A stretch of 19,565 nucleotides of DNA from Actinomycetota bacterium (GTDB taxonomy: Bacteria > Actinomycetota > Thermoleophilia > Gaiellales > Gaiellaceae), in assembly GCA_013817555.1 (NCBI GenBank), contig JACDCN010000007.1, forward strand, positions 1-19,565, given 5' to 3'. The notes under the pieces were generated by a model. The model was given only the letters and a program-made list of their open reading frames with translations, was not told where the DNA came from and ran no database searches. The position numbers and the translations under genes were made by a program. Below, in pieces: positions 1 to 7,677 of the stretch; positions within the stretch are counted from its first letter, which is position 1, and each line of letters starts with the position of its first letter.

Positions 1-21
1 TCACGGGGCCGCCCTCAGAGA

Positions 22-50
22 CATGTCCCCCGGGTCTGACCCTGGACATG
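22..50. repeat. REP-like imperfect palindrome
   Basis: Seven-base arms CATGTCC (22-28) and GGACATG (44-50) are perfect inverted repeats. They flank a core that holds the smaller palindrome GGGTC-T-GACCC (32-42). The element lies outside genes, just past the murE stop. This design resembles extragenic palindromes (REP type) of GC-rich bacteria, which are often scattered by a resident Y1-type transposase. No second copy was found in this window. It has no T-run, so a classical terminator is less likely, although it does follow the last dcw gene in view. Confidence 0.4.
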
Positions 51-96
51 CCCCGAACTCGTCACAAGTGAGTGCAAGTTTCTCCACAGGTCGAGG

Positions 97-1545
97 TCAG
101 CCTGGCGGATGCAGCTCGGCGAGGGCTTCGCGCACCACCACTCGATCGTCGAACGGGTGCACGCTGCCCGAGATCTCCTGCCCCTGCTCGTGGCCTTTGC
201 CCGCGACGACGACGACGTCGCCCGGCTCGGCCAGTCCCACGGCTCGGCGAATCGCACTGCGCCGGTCGGGATCGATCTCGACGTCCATTCCCGCACCCTG
301 GAGCACGTCCTGGATGATCGCCATCGGATCTTCCGAGCGGGGATTGTCAGAGGTCACGATGGCGACGTCTGCGCGCTCCGCCGCGACCTTCCCCATCAGC
401 GGGCGCTTGCCGCGGTCACGATCTCCTCCTGCCCCGAATACGACGATCACTCGCCCCTCCCCCAGATCACGCGCGGCCCTCAACGCAGTTTCCAAGGAGT
501 CCGGGGTGTGCGCGTAGTCGACCAGGACCGCGAATGGCTGCCCGGCTTCGATCGCCTCGAACCGCCCCGGAATCTGGGACACGCGCGCAATGCCCTCCTG
601 GATCGACCTCTCGTCGAGATCGAGCAGCAACCCGGCAGCCACGGCGCCGAGCACGTTCTCGACGTTGAAGATGCCGCGCAGCGACGTTTCGACTTCGATT
701 CCGCCCGCCTGGAACCTACTGCCGCCCCCAGTCAGCTCGAGAGACGTTGGCCGTATCTCCGCACCGCCCTCGAGCCCGAACGTCACGAGCGGAGCGCGGT
801 GCATAGCGGCAAGCTCGGCCGCCAGCCGCTGCCCCCACTCGTCGCCCACGTTCACGGCCGTCGGTGGCGGCTGTGGCCCCGTGAAGAGCCGCCGCTTCGC
901 CTGGAAGTACCCCTCCATCGTCTCGTGCAAGTCGAGGTGGTCCTGACTCAGGTTCGTGAAGACGAGGGCGTCGAACCGGACCCGGTCGAGACGCCTGAAG
1001 GTGGAGCCGTGCGACGAAGCTTCGATCGCGGCGCTGCGGTCCCCCGATTCGACCATCTCCCGAAACAGACGCTGAAGCTCGATCGCCTCCGGAGTGGTGA
1101 ACGGCGCCGTGCGCTCCTCTCCGCCCACGATCCAGCTCACCGTCCCCACCAGCCCCGGCCTGCGTCCTGCGGCCTCGAGCATCGAGTGCAGGAGAAACAC
1201 AGTCGTGGTCTTCCCGTTCGTGCCTGTTACTCCCACGATCTCGAGCTCCCGGGTCGGCTCCCCGAAGAACACATCCGCCGCCACGGCCATCGCCGCGCGT
1301 ACATCGTCGACGACGAGTTGAGGAATATCGACGTCGAGCACACGCTCCACCACGAGCGCCGCCGCGCCTCTCTCGATCGCCTCCCAGGCGAGGTCGTGAC
1401 CGTCGACGCGCTCCCCCGGGACACAGAAGAACAGCGCGCCAGCCGAGACGTTGCGCGTGTCGTAGGCGAGATCGCCGATCGCGACCGGCCGGGCTCCGGT
1501 TACCTCGCTCGGAGCGAGCGCCCGGATCAGCGCCTCCAGATCCAC
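97..1545 (-). CDS. murE: UDP-N-acetylmuramoyl-tripeptide synthetase MurE
   Basis: Cytoplasmic Mur ligase that adds the third residue of the peptidoglycan stem peptide to UDP-MurNAc-L-Ala-D-Glu, using ATP. The 482-residue length is normal for MurE. Visible features are the N-terminal UMP-binding domain, the ATP-binding loop VTGTNGKTTT (106-115), the lysine of YFQAKRRLF (K217, normally carbamylated), and the C-terminal ligase domain with DNPR (400-403). DNPR is the family signature for meso-diaminopimelate, whereas lysine-adding enzymes differ there, so a DAP-type wall is inferred. The start is GTG at 1545, 22 bases after the ftsI stop, with no strong ribosome binding site, so translation is probably coupled to ftsI. 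murF, mraY and murD usually follow in this cluster. No gene start is evident in bases 1-96, so they are not visible here. Confidence 0.96.
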   Translation of the reverse strand: MDLEALIRALAPSEVTGARPVAIGDLAYDTRNVSAGALFFCVPGERVDGHDLAWEAIERGAAALVVERVLDVDIPQLVVDDVRAAMAVAADVFFGEPTRELEIVGVTGTNGKTTTVFLLHSMLEAAGRRPGLVGTVSWIVGGEERTAPFTTPEAIELQRLFREMVESGDRSAAIEASSHGSTFRRLDRVRFDALVFTNLSQDHLDLHETMEGYFQAKRRLFTGPQPPPTAVNVGDEWGQRLAAELAAMHRAPLVTFGLEGGAEIRPTSLELTGGGSRFQAGGIEVETSLRGIFNVENVLGAVAAGLLLDLDERSIQEGIARVSQIPGRFEAIEAGQPFAVLVDYAHTPDSLETALRAARDLGEGRVIVVFGAGGDRDRGKRPLMGKVAAERADVAIVTSDNPRSEDPMAIIQDVLQGAGMDVEIDPDRRSAIRRAVGLAEPGDVVVVAGKGHEQGQEISGSVHPFDDRVVVREALAELHPPG

Positions 1546-1567
1546 GTCGTTCAGGCTAGAGGAAGGT

Positions 1568-3256
1568 TCAGTCCTGGGAGCCGGTCGTACGCGGTGCGTC
1601 AGGGGGAACCTCGAGGTGCTGGAGATTGAAGCGCGCGATCTGCTTGAAGGCCGGCGCCGCCACCGTGCCGCCGTAGATGGAGCCGCTCGGCTCGTCCACC
1701 ATGACCATGATCACCAGCCTTGGTTTCGTCGCGGGGACGAGTCCGACGAACGATGCGACGTAACGCGTGTGCGAGTAGCGGCCGTCCGGATCGATCTTCG
1801 CCGCGGTTCCCGTCTTCCCGGCCACCGTATAGCCCGGGATCGCGGCCTCGGTGCCGGTGCCCTCGATTACGACGCTTCGGAGCATGGCGAGCATCTGCTT
1901 CGAGACCTCCCGGGAGACGATTCTGCGGCCCCGTTTCTGCTCATATGGCTTCCCGTCCATGCGGTCGACGAGGTGGGGCTGGACGAGCACGCCACCGTTG
2001 GCGATTGCCGCGTACGCCCTCGCCATCTGAATCGGGGTAACAGCGATACCGTGGCCGATCGGGACGGTCCCGATCGTCGAGCCTGACCACTGGTCGAGTG
2101 GAAGCGCGAATCCGGACGACTCTCCGGGGAAGTCGATGCCAGTCGACTTCCCGAACCCGAAGCGGTCGATCCAGCTTGCCAGGCGGCCTTCCCCGAGCCG
2201 CTGCGCAATCGTGATCGTGCCGATGTTCGACGAGCGCTCGACGATCTCCCGCACGCTCATTCGCTCCGTCCCGCGCGTATGAGATTCGCGGATGACTCGA
2301 TCGGCGACAAGGAGCGACGGTGGGAGCACAAACGAGCTCGACGGTCTCACGACGCCTTCCTGCAAACCCGCGGACACTGTTACGAGCTTGAAGGTCGATC
2401 CCGGCTCGTACGTGTCGGTCACGGCTCGATTTCGTCGGCGATCGGGCCGAGTCGTCGGAAAGCGATTCGCGTTGAAACCGGGCGCGGTGGCCATCGCCAG
2501 CACAGCCCCCGTATGTGGATCCATCACGATTGCGGAGGCCGCCCGCGCCCCGTATTGCCGGACGATCTCCGTAAGCACCGTTTCGGCGTTGGCCTGGATC
2601 TGATGGTCGAGGGTAAGTCGCACGTTCCGCCCAGGGGTCTCCGGCTGAGTCGAGACGACATCGAGCGCGCGGCCGAAGGGGTCCTTGACGACGGTCTGTT
2701 TGCCGGGCTTGCCCGCCAAGGTCTTCTCCAGCGAGCGCTCGAGCCCCTCGAGGCCCTTGTTGTCCAAACCCGCATAGCCCAACACCTGTGACGCGACCGG
2801 GCCCTGCGGGTATGTCCGCAGCTCTTCGGAGTAGAAGCCGAGCCCGGCGAAGCCGAGCTCCTCGAGTGCCTCGGCCTTCACCGGATCGACCTTTCGGGCG
2901 ACGTAGACGAATCCGCGCGAGCGGTCGATCAGAGGCGGGTAGACGGCCGCCGGTTGCAGGTCGAACGCCTCCGCCACTGCAAGAGTGAGGCGTTTCGGCT
3001 CGTCGACCTGCCTCGGGTTCGCGTACACGGTCGTCGTACGCTCGCCGATCGCGAGCGGCTCACTGTTTCGGTCGAAGATCGTGCCGCGCGCCGCCGGGAC
3101 GACGACCGTCTCGCGGTGTTGACGGACGGCCATGGCCGCGTACGCGTTACCGTTGACGACCTGCAGCCAGAACGCGCGGGCGAGCGCGATCCCGAGGATC
3201 GCCACGAACGCGGCTGCGAGCAGGACGATGCGACGGTTCGTCGACGCGCGCGTCAC
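1568..3256 (-). CDS. ftsI: Division transpeptidase FtsI (class B PBP)
   Basis: Membrane-anchored D,D-transpeptidase that cross-links septal peptidoglycan with FtsW; this would be PBP3 of the division complex. It has 562 residues. A short cytoplasmic tail is followed by one membrane segment (about 10-30), a dimerisation domain (about 50-210), and a transpeptidase domain with all three active-site motifs: STFK (287-290, nucleophile S287), SSN (342-344) and KTGT (481-484). No PASTA repeats are present; the chain ends soon after the catalytic domain. The GTG start at 3256 overlaps the ftsL stop in a GTGA arrangement, which indicates translational coupling. Its position between ftsL and murE is the canonical dcw order. 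A rod-type elongation PBP2 is unlikely given this location. Confidence 0.95.
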   Translation of the reverse strand: MTRASTNRRIVLLAAAFVAILGIALARAFWLQVVNGNAYAAMAVRQHRETVVVPAARGTIFDRNSEPLAIGERTTTVYANPRQVDEPKRLTLAVAEAFDLQPAAVYPPLIDRSRGFVYVARKVDPVKAEALEELGFAGLGFYSEELRTYPQGPVASQVLGYAGLDNKGLEGLERSLEKTLAGKPGKQTVVKDPFGRALDVVSTQPETPGRNVRLTLDHQIQANAETVLTEIVRQYGARAASAIVMDPHTGAVLAMATAPGFNANRFPTTRPDRRRNRAVTDTYEPGSTFKLVTVSAGLQEGVVRPSSSFVLPPSLLVADRVIRESHTRGTERMSVREIVERSSNIGTITIAQRLGEGRLASWIDRFGFGKSTGIDFPGESSGFALPLDQWSGSTIGTVPIGHGIAVTPIQMARAYAAIANGGVLVQPHLVDRMDGKPYEQKRGRRIVSREVSKQMLAMLRSVVIEGTGTEAAIPGYTVAGKTGTAAKIDPDGRYSHTRYVASFVGLVPATKPRLVIMVMVDEPSGSIYGGTVAAPAFKQIARFNLQHLEVPPDAPRTTGSQD

Positions 3257-3585
3257 TTCCGAAGTTGTACGAAGATGATCGTTTCGGGATCGGCCTGGGT
3301 CAGCCCGAGCTCCTTCGTCGCAAGTCGCTCGATGCGTGCGGTCGCGGAAGCGCTCGAGAGCTCCGACCGCAGGTTGGCGATATCCGACTTCAATTCGGAG
3401 CGCTCGCGGCCGACTCCGTCGAGCTGGAGGTTAAGCCGGAGCACGGTCACGTTCACCGCGACCACGCCCGCGAGCAGCGTCGCGAAGAGGACGATCCAGA
3501 CGACGCCGCCTCCAAGCAGGCGGGGCCGCGGGACGGCTCGCGGACGAGCTCGGCCGATGCGTATGCCTTCGGCGATGGACCCCAT
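3253..3585 (-). CDS. ftsL: Cell division protein FtsL
   Basis: A small bitopic division protein of 110 residues. It has a basic cytoplasmic tail rich in Arg/Pro (about 1-24), a single hydrophobic span (about 25-47), then a heptad-like coiled coil (about 50-85) ending in a RIERLATKELGLTQ-type segment typical of FtsL/DivIC proteins. FtsL forms a complex with FtsB/DivIC and FtsQ and activates FtsWI. The start at 3585 is chosen because this ATG overlaps the rsmH stop by one base (TGATG). The same frame runs further upstream, but only as Arg-rich sequence overlapping rsmH. The stop overlaps the ftsI start. Sequence similarity in this family is weak, so the call rests on topology, the C-terminal motif and position. 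Confidence 0.85.
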   Translation of the reverse strand: MGSIAEGIRIGRARPRAVPRPRLLGGGVVWIVLFATLLAGVVAVNVTVLRLNLQLDGVGRERSELKSDIANLRSELSSASATARIERLATKELGLTQADPETIIFVQLRK

Positions 3586-4544
3586 CAGACCTTGACCGCC
3601 ACTCGGAGTCGTGCGGAGGCCGCGCGTGGATTCGCGTCGAGCTCGCGCGCGGACGGCCGAACCGGGCGCGGCGTCAGAATCCGAAGCTCGGGCTCGTGCC
3701 CGCAAACGCAGATCGGAAGCTCGGGAGGACACGTGCAGCCGCGCGCAAGGTCACGAAGGAAGTGCTTGGCGATCCGGTCCTCGAGCGAGTGGAAGCTGAT
3801 GACTGCCAAGCGCCCACCAGGACGAAGCATCTCGAAGGCGGCGGGGAGCCCGGCCTCGAGCGACTCGAGCTCGTGATTCACCTCGATCCGCAGCGCCTGA
3901 AAGACGCGCTTTGCGGGATGCCCTTCGCCGAACCGCGCCGGCGCGGGGATGGACGCGCGGACGACGTCGACGAGCTGTCCGGTGCGGTCGATCGCCGCCT
4001 CGGCGCGCCGGCGAACGATGCCGCGCGCGATCTGACGCGCGTAGCGCTCCTCGCCGTAACGGCGGAAGATCGTCGCGAGCTCCTGCTCGTCCCACGTGTT
4101 TACGATGTCAGCCGCACTCGGCTCGTCCGAAGGATCCATCCGCATGTCGAGCGGAGCATCGGTCGCGTACGAGAAACCTCGCTCGGGGCGGTCGACCTGC
4201 ATCGACGAAAGCCCGAGATCGAGCAGGACGACATCCGCTTTGACGCCGTTCCCGGCCAGCTGCGAGAGAACGACGGCATAGTCGCCCCGCAGGAAACGCA
4301 TCTGTACGCCGCGCGCGGACGCCTTTGCCCGGTCGAAGTACGGGCGAACGGTCGGGTCACGATCGACCGCGATCAGCTTCCCCTCGCCCGCGAGATCGGT
4401 CACGAGCAGGCGCGAATGCCCTCCCGCGCCGAAGGTTGCATCGAGAATCGTTTCCCCCGACTGCACTGAAACCAGCTCGCGAATCTCCTCCGCGAGGACC
4501 GGAGTGTGATCAGCTGCGTCTGTCCGCAAGACGTTCGGCAACAT
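3585..4544 (-). CDS. rsmH: 16S rRNA m4C1402 methyltransferase RsmH (MraW)
   Basis: SAM-dependent methyltransferase that N4-methylates C1402 of 16S rRNA in the ribosomal P site. It has 319 residues, the usual length. Family landmarks are HTPVL near the N-terminus (13-17), the SAM loop ILDATFGAGGHS (33-44), VLLDLGLSSMQVD (106-118), PLDMRMD (131-137), SFHSLEDRI (250-258) and a cysteine cluster CTCPPELPICVCG (270-282). The ATG at 4544 is preceded by AAGGGAG at a good distance, supporting a 35-base overlap with the end of mraZ. The stop overlaps the ftsL start by one base. Confidence 0.96.
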   Translation of the reverse strand: MLPNVLRTDAADHTPVLAEEIRELVSVQSGETILDATFGAGGHSRLLVTDLAGEGKLIAVDRDPTVRPYFDRAKASARGVQMRFLRGDYAVVLSQLAGNGVKADVVLLDLGLSSMQVDRPERGFSYATDAPLDMRMDPSDEPSAADIVNTWDEQELATIFRRYGEERYARQIARGIVRRRAEAAIDRTGQLVDVVRASIPAPARFGEGHPAKRVFQALRIEVNHELESLEAGLPAAFEMLRPGGRLAVISFHSLEDRIAKHFLRDLARGCTCPPELPICVCGHEPELRILTPRPVRPSARELDANPRAASARLRVAVKV

Positions 4545-4941
4545 CGCCCGCGCTCCCTTCGATCGCGTTCAGATGAGTCGTCCATTCAGATCGATCCCAG
4601 ATCTCGATGTGGTCGTGCACCCCTGCGAGGACAATCTCCTTGGAGAGTCCTGCGTGCGTCCCCAGATGTGGCGGGACCAGCACGCGCCCCTGCTTGTCGA
4701 GCTCCGTCACGGTCGCGCCGGCAAAGACGAAGCGCTTCATCTCGCGGGCTTCCCGCGTGAGCGAATCCAGCTCGGCGATCCGCGCCACGTTCGCGTCCCA
4801 GCTCTCCCGCGGGTAGATGTCGATGTTCTTCTCGATCCCGCGAGCGAGCACCACGCCTCCCGCCAGTGCGTCGCGAAACCGCACCGGCAGCGTGAGCCGG
4901 TTCTTCTCGTCGACCGTGTGCTCGTACTCGCCGTAGAACAT
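4510..4941 (-). CDS. mraZ: Transcriptional regulator MraZ
   Basis: First gene of the dcw cluster and its DNA-binding autorepressor. Its 143 residues form two tandem AbrB-like half-domains, each with the family D-x3-R signature: DEKNR (11-15) and DKQGR (82-86). MraZ forms a ring-shaped oligomer that binds regularly spaced GTGG-type repeats upstream of its own gene, and four such repeats are present at 4963-4997. The start is the ATG at 4941, giving the conserved MFYGEYEHTVDEKNRLTLP N-terminus. The C-terminus overlaps rsmH by 35 bases. Confidence 0.96.
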   Translation of the reverse strand: MFYGEYEHTVDEKNRLTLPVRFRDALAGGVVLARGIEKNIDIYPRESWDANVARIAELDSLTREAREMKRFVFAGATVTELDKQGRVLVPPHLGTHAGLSKEIVLAGVHDHIEIWDRSEWTTHLNAIEGSAGDVAERLADRRS

Positions 4942-4962
4942 GGATTATTCGCGGATCCCCTA

Positions 4963-4997
4963 CCCACGGATCCCCACATTACTCCACTTTGTCCCAC
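4963..4997 (-). promoter_or_regulatory. MraZ operator, four direct repeats
   Basis: On the minus strand, GTGG-type boxes recur exactly every 10 bases: GTGGG (4993-4997), GTGGA (4983-4987), GTGGG (4973-4977) and GTGGG (4963-4967). Three are identical and one is degenerate. They end 21 bases before the mraZ start. MraZ is known to bind such arrays of GTGGG-type repeats at about 10-bp spacing in the promoter of its own operon, so this is an autoregulatory operator. Confidence 0.85.
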
Positions 4998-5035
4998 TGC
5001 GCAACCCCTTCGCCCCATCGCGGGCCGGGCGCGTC

Positions 5036-5065
5036 TTAACAGTAAGCGTGGCGATTCAGCTCCAA
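5036..5065 (-). promoter_or_regulatory. Candidate dcw operon promoter
   Basis: On the minus strand a -35-like TTGGAG (5060-5065) is followed after 18 bases by a -10-like TGTTAA (5036-5041); TACTGT (5039-5044) is an alternative -10 with a short spacer. It lies upstream of the MraZ boxes in the 144-base gap after the PfkB-type gene, as expected if MraZ blocks RNA polymerase. The matches are partial. Confidence 0.35.
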
Positions 5066-5085
5066 TGCGTCCCCCGAGAGCGCCG

Positions 5086-5898
5086 TTACAGGAGGACGTG
5101 CTCTGCGTGGACGCCCGGGCCTGCCAGGGCGCCCGCGCCACACCGGGCGGCGAACGCCAGGGCGTCCGGCGTCTCGAGCCCGGCTGCGAGCGCGAAAGCC
5201 AGACCGGATACGAAGCAGTCTCCGGCACCGTACGAGTCGGCGCGTGGCACGGGAGGCGGCGCAGCGGTGAATGGGCCACCCGGTTGCGCCCAGCCGCCCA
5301 AAGCGCCTGAGGTCGTCACGACCAGCCGCGGCGCGGGATCGAGATCACCGGGCTGGTAGAGCTCGGCCTCGTCCTTGCCACTCCCCACGAGCGCGTCGAG
5401 CTCGACCGCACCGCGACGCAACGTCGCCAGCTCGCGCGCCGTCGCGACGAGTACGCGGCCTCGGCGTGCGGCCCGCAGCGCATCGACGTCTCCGGCGCAG
5501 AAATAGACGGCATCGCACCGCGCGAGCTCATGCCAGGGAAGTGAGTCGTCATGCCCGCGGGGGCCGATCTTCGGCCCGATGGTGGTGATCGTGCGCTCCC
5601 CCACCTCGTCGACGTACGTGAACCCCCGGCGCTGCGGCGGATCCACCGACGTTGCGTGAACCTCGATCCCGCGCGCCTCCAGCTCGGCCTTCGCTGCGTG
5701 GCCAAGCTCGTCTGCGGGGAGTGCGGTGAAGAAGAGCACCGAGTCGGCGAGCTGTGCGAACTGCTGAGCTGCCACGGAGCCGCCGCCCGCGGCCTCGGTC
5801 CACGACTCCTCCGCAGAGACGATCTCGCCAGGGCGCGGCACGTGCTCGACCGGCAGGAACTCGATCAGCTCGACGTGGCCAACGACAGCGGCGCGCAC
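5086..5898 (-). CDS. PfkB (ribokinase)-family kinase, substrate unknown
   Basis: A 270-residue protein of the ribokinase/PfkB fold, which phosphorylates a hydroxyl of a sugar or nucleoside using ATP. Supporting features are the N-terminal substrate-side GGG motif (38-40) within AAGGGSVAAQQ and the C-terminal signature DSYGAGDCF (221-229), with the catalytic Asp expected at D227 of GAGD. The chain is somewhat shorter than the roughly 300 residues common in the family, so the lid may be reduced. The start is GTG at 5898. An ATG eight bases upstream is out of frame. It lies alone between mraZ and the divergent sigma gene, so context does not reveal the substrate. Fructose, ribose, adenosine and other sugars all remain possible. 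Confidence 0.8.
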   Translation of the reverse strand: MRAAVVGHVELIEFLPVEHVPRPGEIVSAEESWTEAAGGGSVAAQQFAQLADSVLFFTALPADELGHAAKAELEARGIEVHATSVDPPQRRGFTYVDEVGERTITTIGPKIGPRGHDDSLPWHELARCDAVYFCAGDVDALRAARRGRVLVATARELATLRRGAVELDALVGSGKDEAELYQPGDLDPAPRLVVTTSGALGGWAQPGGPFTAAPPPVPRADSYGAGDCFVSGLAFALAAGLETPDALAFAARCGAGALAGPGVHAEHVLL

Positions 5899-5944
5899 CC
5901 ACCCATGCTCACAGATGCGTGCCCTCGGTCGTTAGAACAGGAAG

Positions 5945-6403
5945 ATGCAGAGCGTGGCGATCCCACCGTTCGAGCACTTCTACGAGCAACATCGCTCCGA
6001 GGTGCTTCGATTTCTTCGGCGCCGTGTCGGCAACGGCCGCGCCGAGGATGCGTTTCAGGAGACCTTCCTACGCGCGCTGCAGGCGTACCGGCGCCTCGAG
6101 CACGGCGAACACCTGCGAGCATGGGTGCTCACGATCGCGGGCAACGTCGCTATCGACACGCTGCGCCGAACGCGACCCGAAAGCGAGCTCGTCGAGACCG
6201 GCGCCGACGACGATCGCCCTGCGTTCGAGGAGCTCGCGCCGATGACCGACGGCCTCCCGCCGAAGGAGCGCGCAGCCGTCGTGCTCCGCTACGGATACGA
6301 CCTTTCCTACGACCAGATCGCAGCGGCGCTCGGCTCGAGCGAGGAAGCGGCCCGACAGGCCGCCTCGACGGGAGTCCGCCGGCTGCGCAGGAGGAGCCAA
6401 TGA
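5945..6403 (+). CDS. ECF-type RNA polymerase sigma factor
   Basis: A 152-residue sigma-70 family protein with only regions 2 and 4. Region 2 (about 10-76) includes the AEDAFQETFLRAL segment and RAWVLTIAGNVAIDTLRR, which recognise and melt the -10. Region 4 (about 101-150) has the helix-turn-helix GYDLSYDQIAAALGSSEEAARQ for the -35. The acidic linker (about 79-98) is typical of ECF factors. The ATG at 5945 sits very close to AGGAAG; the GTG at 5954 is better spaced from it and could be the true start. The stop overlaps the alkyltransferase start in ATGA, so the two are co-translated. No anti-sigma gene adjoins. The target regulon is unknown. Confidence 0.9.
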   Translation: MQSVAIPPFEHFYEQHRSEVLRFLRRRVGNGRAEDAFQETFLRALQAYRRLEHGEHLRAWVLTIAGNVAIDTLRRTRPESELVETGADDDRPAFEELAPMTDGLPPKERAAVVLRYGYDLSYDQIAAALGSSEEAARQAASTGVRRLRRRSQ

Positions 6404-6957
6404 CCGTCTCTGCCGATCTCGACCGCCGCTTCCGTGAAGCCGCAACCACCATGGGCCTCCTCGACATGGGGTTCGACGTCGTCGACTCGCCTGTCGGCCC
6501 TCTCTTCGTCGCCGCCTCCGAGCAGGGGCTCGCGGCCATCTCCTTCGATCCCGAGCCGGAGGAGCAGCTCGAGCGGCTCGCCCGCATCGCCGGGCCTCGC
6601 GTCCTCCGCTCGCCCCGCAGCGTGGACGGGGCGCGCCGCGAGCTCGATCAATACTTCGAGGGGAAGCGCCGCGCATTCGACCTCTCGCTCGATCTCCGCG
6701 CGCTGCCGCCGTTCACGGTCTCCGTCCTCCAAGAGCTCGCACGCGTGCCGTACGGGGAGACGACGACCTACGGCGCGCTCGCCACGCGAGTCGGCCGCCC
6801 GCGCGCGGCACGAGCCGTGGGAACGGTGATGAACAGGAACCGGATCCCGATCGTCCTTCCTTGCCACCGAGTCGTGGGTTCGAGCGGCGATCTCGTCGGG
6901 TACGCGGGCGGGCTCGATCGGAAGGTCACCCTGCTCGAGCTCGAAGGGGCGCTGTAA
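6400..6957 (+). CDS. ogt: Methylated-DNA-[protein]-cysteine S-methyltransferase (Ogt/MGMT)
   Basis: Suicidal DNA-repair protein that transfers the alkyl group from O6-alkylguanine to its own cysteine. It has 185 residues. The acceptor is C155 in PCHRV (154-158), preceded by the helix-turn-helix segment RVPYGETTTYGALATRVG (115-132) and RAVGTVMNRN (138-147), which carries the arginine finger. An N-terminal alpha/beta domain (about 25-95) is present. The first 25 residues, with REAATTMGLLDMGFD, are an extension not needed for catalysis. The ATG at 6400 overlaps the sigma stop by four bases and follows AGGAGG, a strong ribosome binding site. The same frame is open far upstream, antisense to the PfkB-type gene, but this is not coding. 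The overlap suggests Ogt supply is tied to the sigma factor. Confidence 0.93.
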   Translation: MTVSADLDRRFREAATTMGLLDMGFDVVDSPVGPLFVAASEQGLAAISFDPEPEEQLERLARIAGPRVLRSPRSVDGARRELDQYFEGKRRAFDLSLDLRALPPFTVSVLQELARVPYGETTTYGALATRVGRPRAARAVGTVMNRNRIPIVLPCHRVVGSSGDLVGYAGGLDRKVTLLELEGAL

Positions 6958-6970
6958 AGCGCGCTCGTCC

Positions 6971-7642
6971 TTACTCCAACAGCCGATAACCCACTCCCCA
7001 GATGTTGACGATGAAGTGGTCGTCCTCGATGAGCCGGAGCTTCTTGCGCAGCCGCGACGCGTGCGACTCGAGGGTTCGGGTGCGACCGAGAGCACGGTAA
7101 CCCCACACTTCCCTCAACAGCTCCTCCTTCGTGAAGACGCGGTACGGCTCCGAGGCTAGCCGGGCGAGGAGCTCGAACTCTTTCGCCGACAGCACGACCA
7201 TCGTCTCGCGCACGGACACGCGACGTGTACGCCGGTCGATGACAATCTCTCCCGCAAGCAGAACCTCCGTGGAGGAAGCCGTGCTTCGCCGCAGGAGCGC
7301 TCGGATCCGGGCGAGTAGCTCCTCGTAGGCGAACGGCCGTCCCATCACGTCGTCAGCGCCGCGGTCGAGTGCCCGCACCCGCTCCACCGGATCGGACGAG
7401 GGCGCAAGCAAGATCACCGGCACGTTCCGGTCCCAGGTCCTCCCCGGCTCGCCGCGCCGAAGCCGAAGGCAGAGGTCGAGCTCCGCGAGGAGCACGAGAT
7501 CCGGCCGGATACGCTCGGCGAGCTCGAGGGCTTCGCTCCGCCGAGCGGCGCCAAGCACGTCGAAGCCGTCGTCGCGCAAATGGCGACCGAGGTACTCGCG
7601 GGTCTCGAGCTCGGGCTCGGCGACGAGAACGGCATTCGGCAT
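6971..7642 (-). CDS. OmpR-type response regulator with degenerate receiver
   Basis: A 223-residue protein with an N-terminal CheY-like domain (about 3-118) and a C-terminal winged-helix DNA-binding domain (about 128-223), with SAKEFELLARLASEP and ESHASRLRKKLRL of the OmpR/PhoB type. The receiver lacks the phosphorylation set. The acidic pair is replaced by VAEPE (7-11), the acceptor Asp position is A53 (PDLVLLAELDL), the Thr position is alanine (VILLAPSS) and the Lys of KPF is R102 (GRPF). It is therefore probably an atypical regulator that works without phosphorylation. No kinase gene adjoins. The start is ATG at 7642. Its stop is only 13 bases from that of ogt on the other strand. Target genes are unknown. 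Confidence 0.88.
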   Translation of the reverse strand: MPNAVLVAEPELETREYLGRHLRDDGFDVLGAARRSEALELAERIRPDLVLLAELDLCLRLRRGEPGRTWDRNVPVILLAPSSDPVERVRALDRGADDVMGRPFAYEELLARIRALLRRSTASSTEVLLAGEIVIDRRTRRVSVRETMVVLSAKEFELLARLASEPYRVFTKEELLREVWGYRALGRTRTLESHASRLRKKLRLIEDDHFIVNIWGVGYRLLE

Positions 7643-7677
7643 GCCGCCGACGCTAGCCGGGGCGCCATCGCCGCGCT

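Noticed and set aside
1..96. Start of murF or another gene leftward of murE
   Set aside because: The minus-strand ATG at 49 opens a frame to the window edge, but it is too short to recognise, has no clear ribosome binding site and runs through the palindrome.
109..1629. A 506-codon open frame on the plus strand
   Set aside because: It is exactly antisense to murE and the end of ftsI, is rich in Arg/Pro and has no family motif; it arises from the GC-rich third-base bias.
3586..3732. N-terminal extension of ftsL
   Set aside because: It is Arg/Ser-rich sequence wholly inside rsmH; the ATG at 3585 overlapping the rsmH stop is the natural start.
5551..6957. A 468-codon plus-strand frame ending with ogt
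   Set aside because: The upstream part is antisense to the PfkB-type gene and overlaps the sigma gene in another frame. The real start is the ATG at 6400 with AGGAGG.
6958..6970. Terminator between ogt and the atypical regulator
   Set aside because: The gap is 13 bases with no hairpin or T-run.
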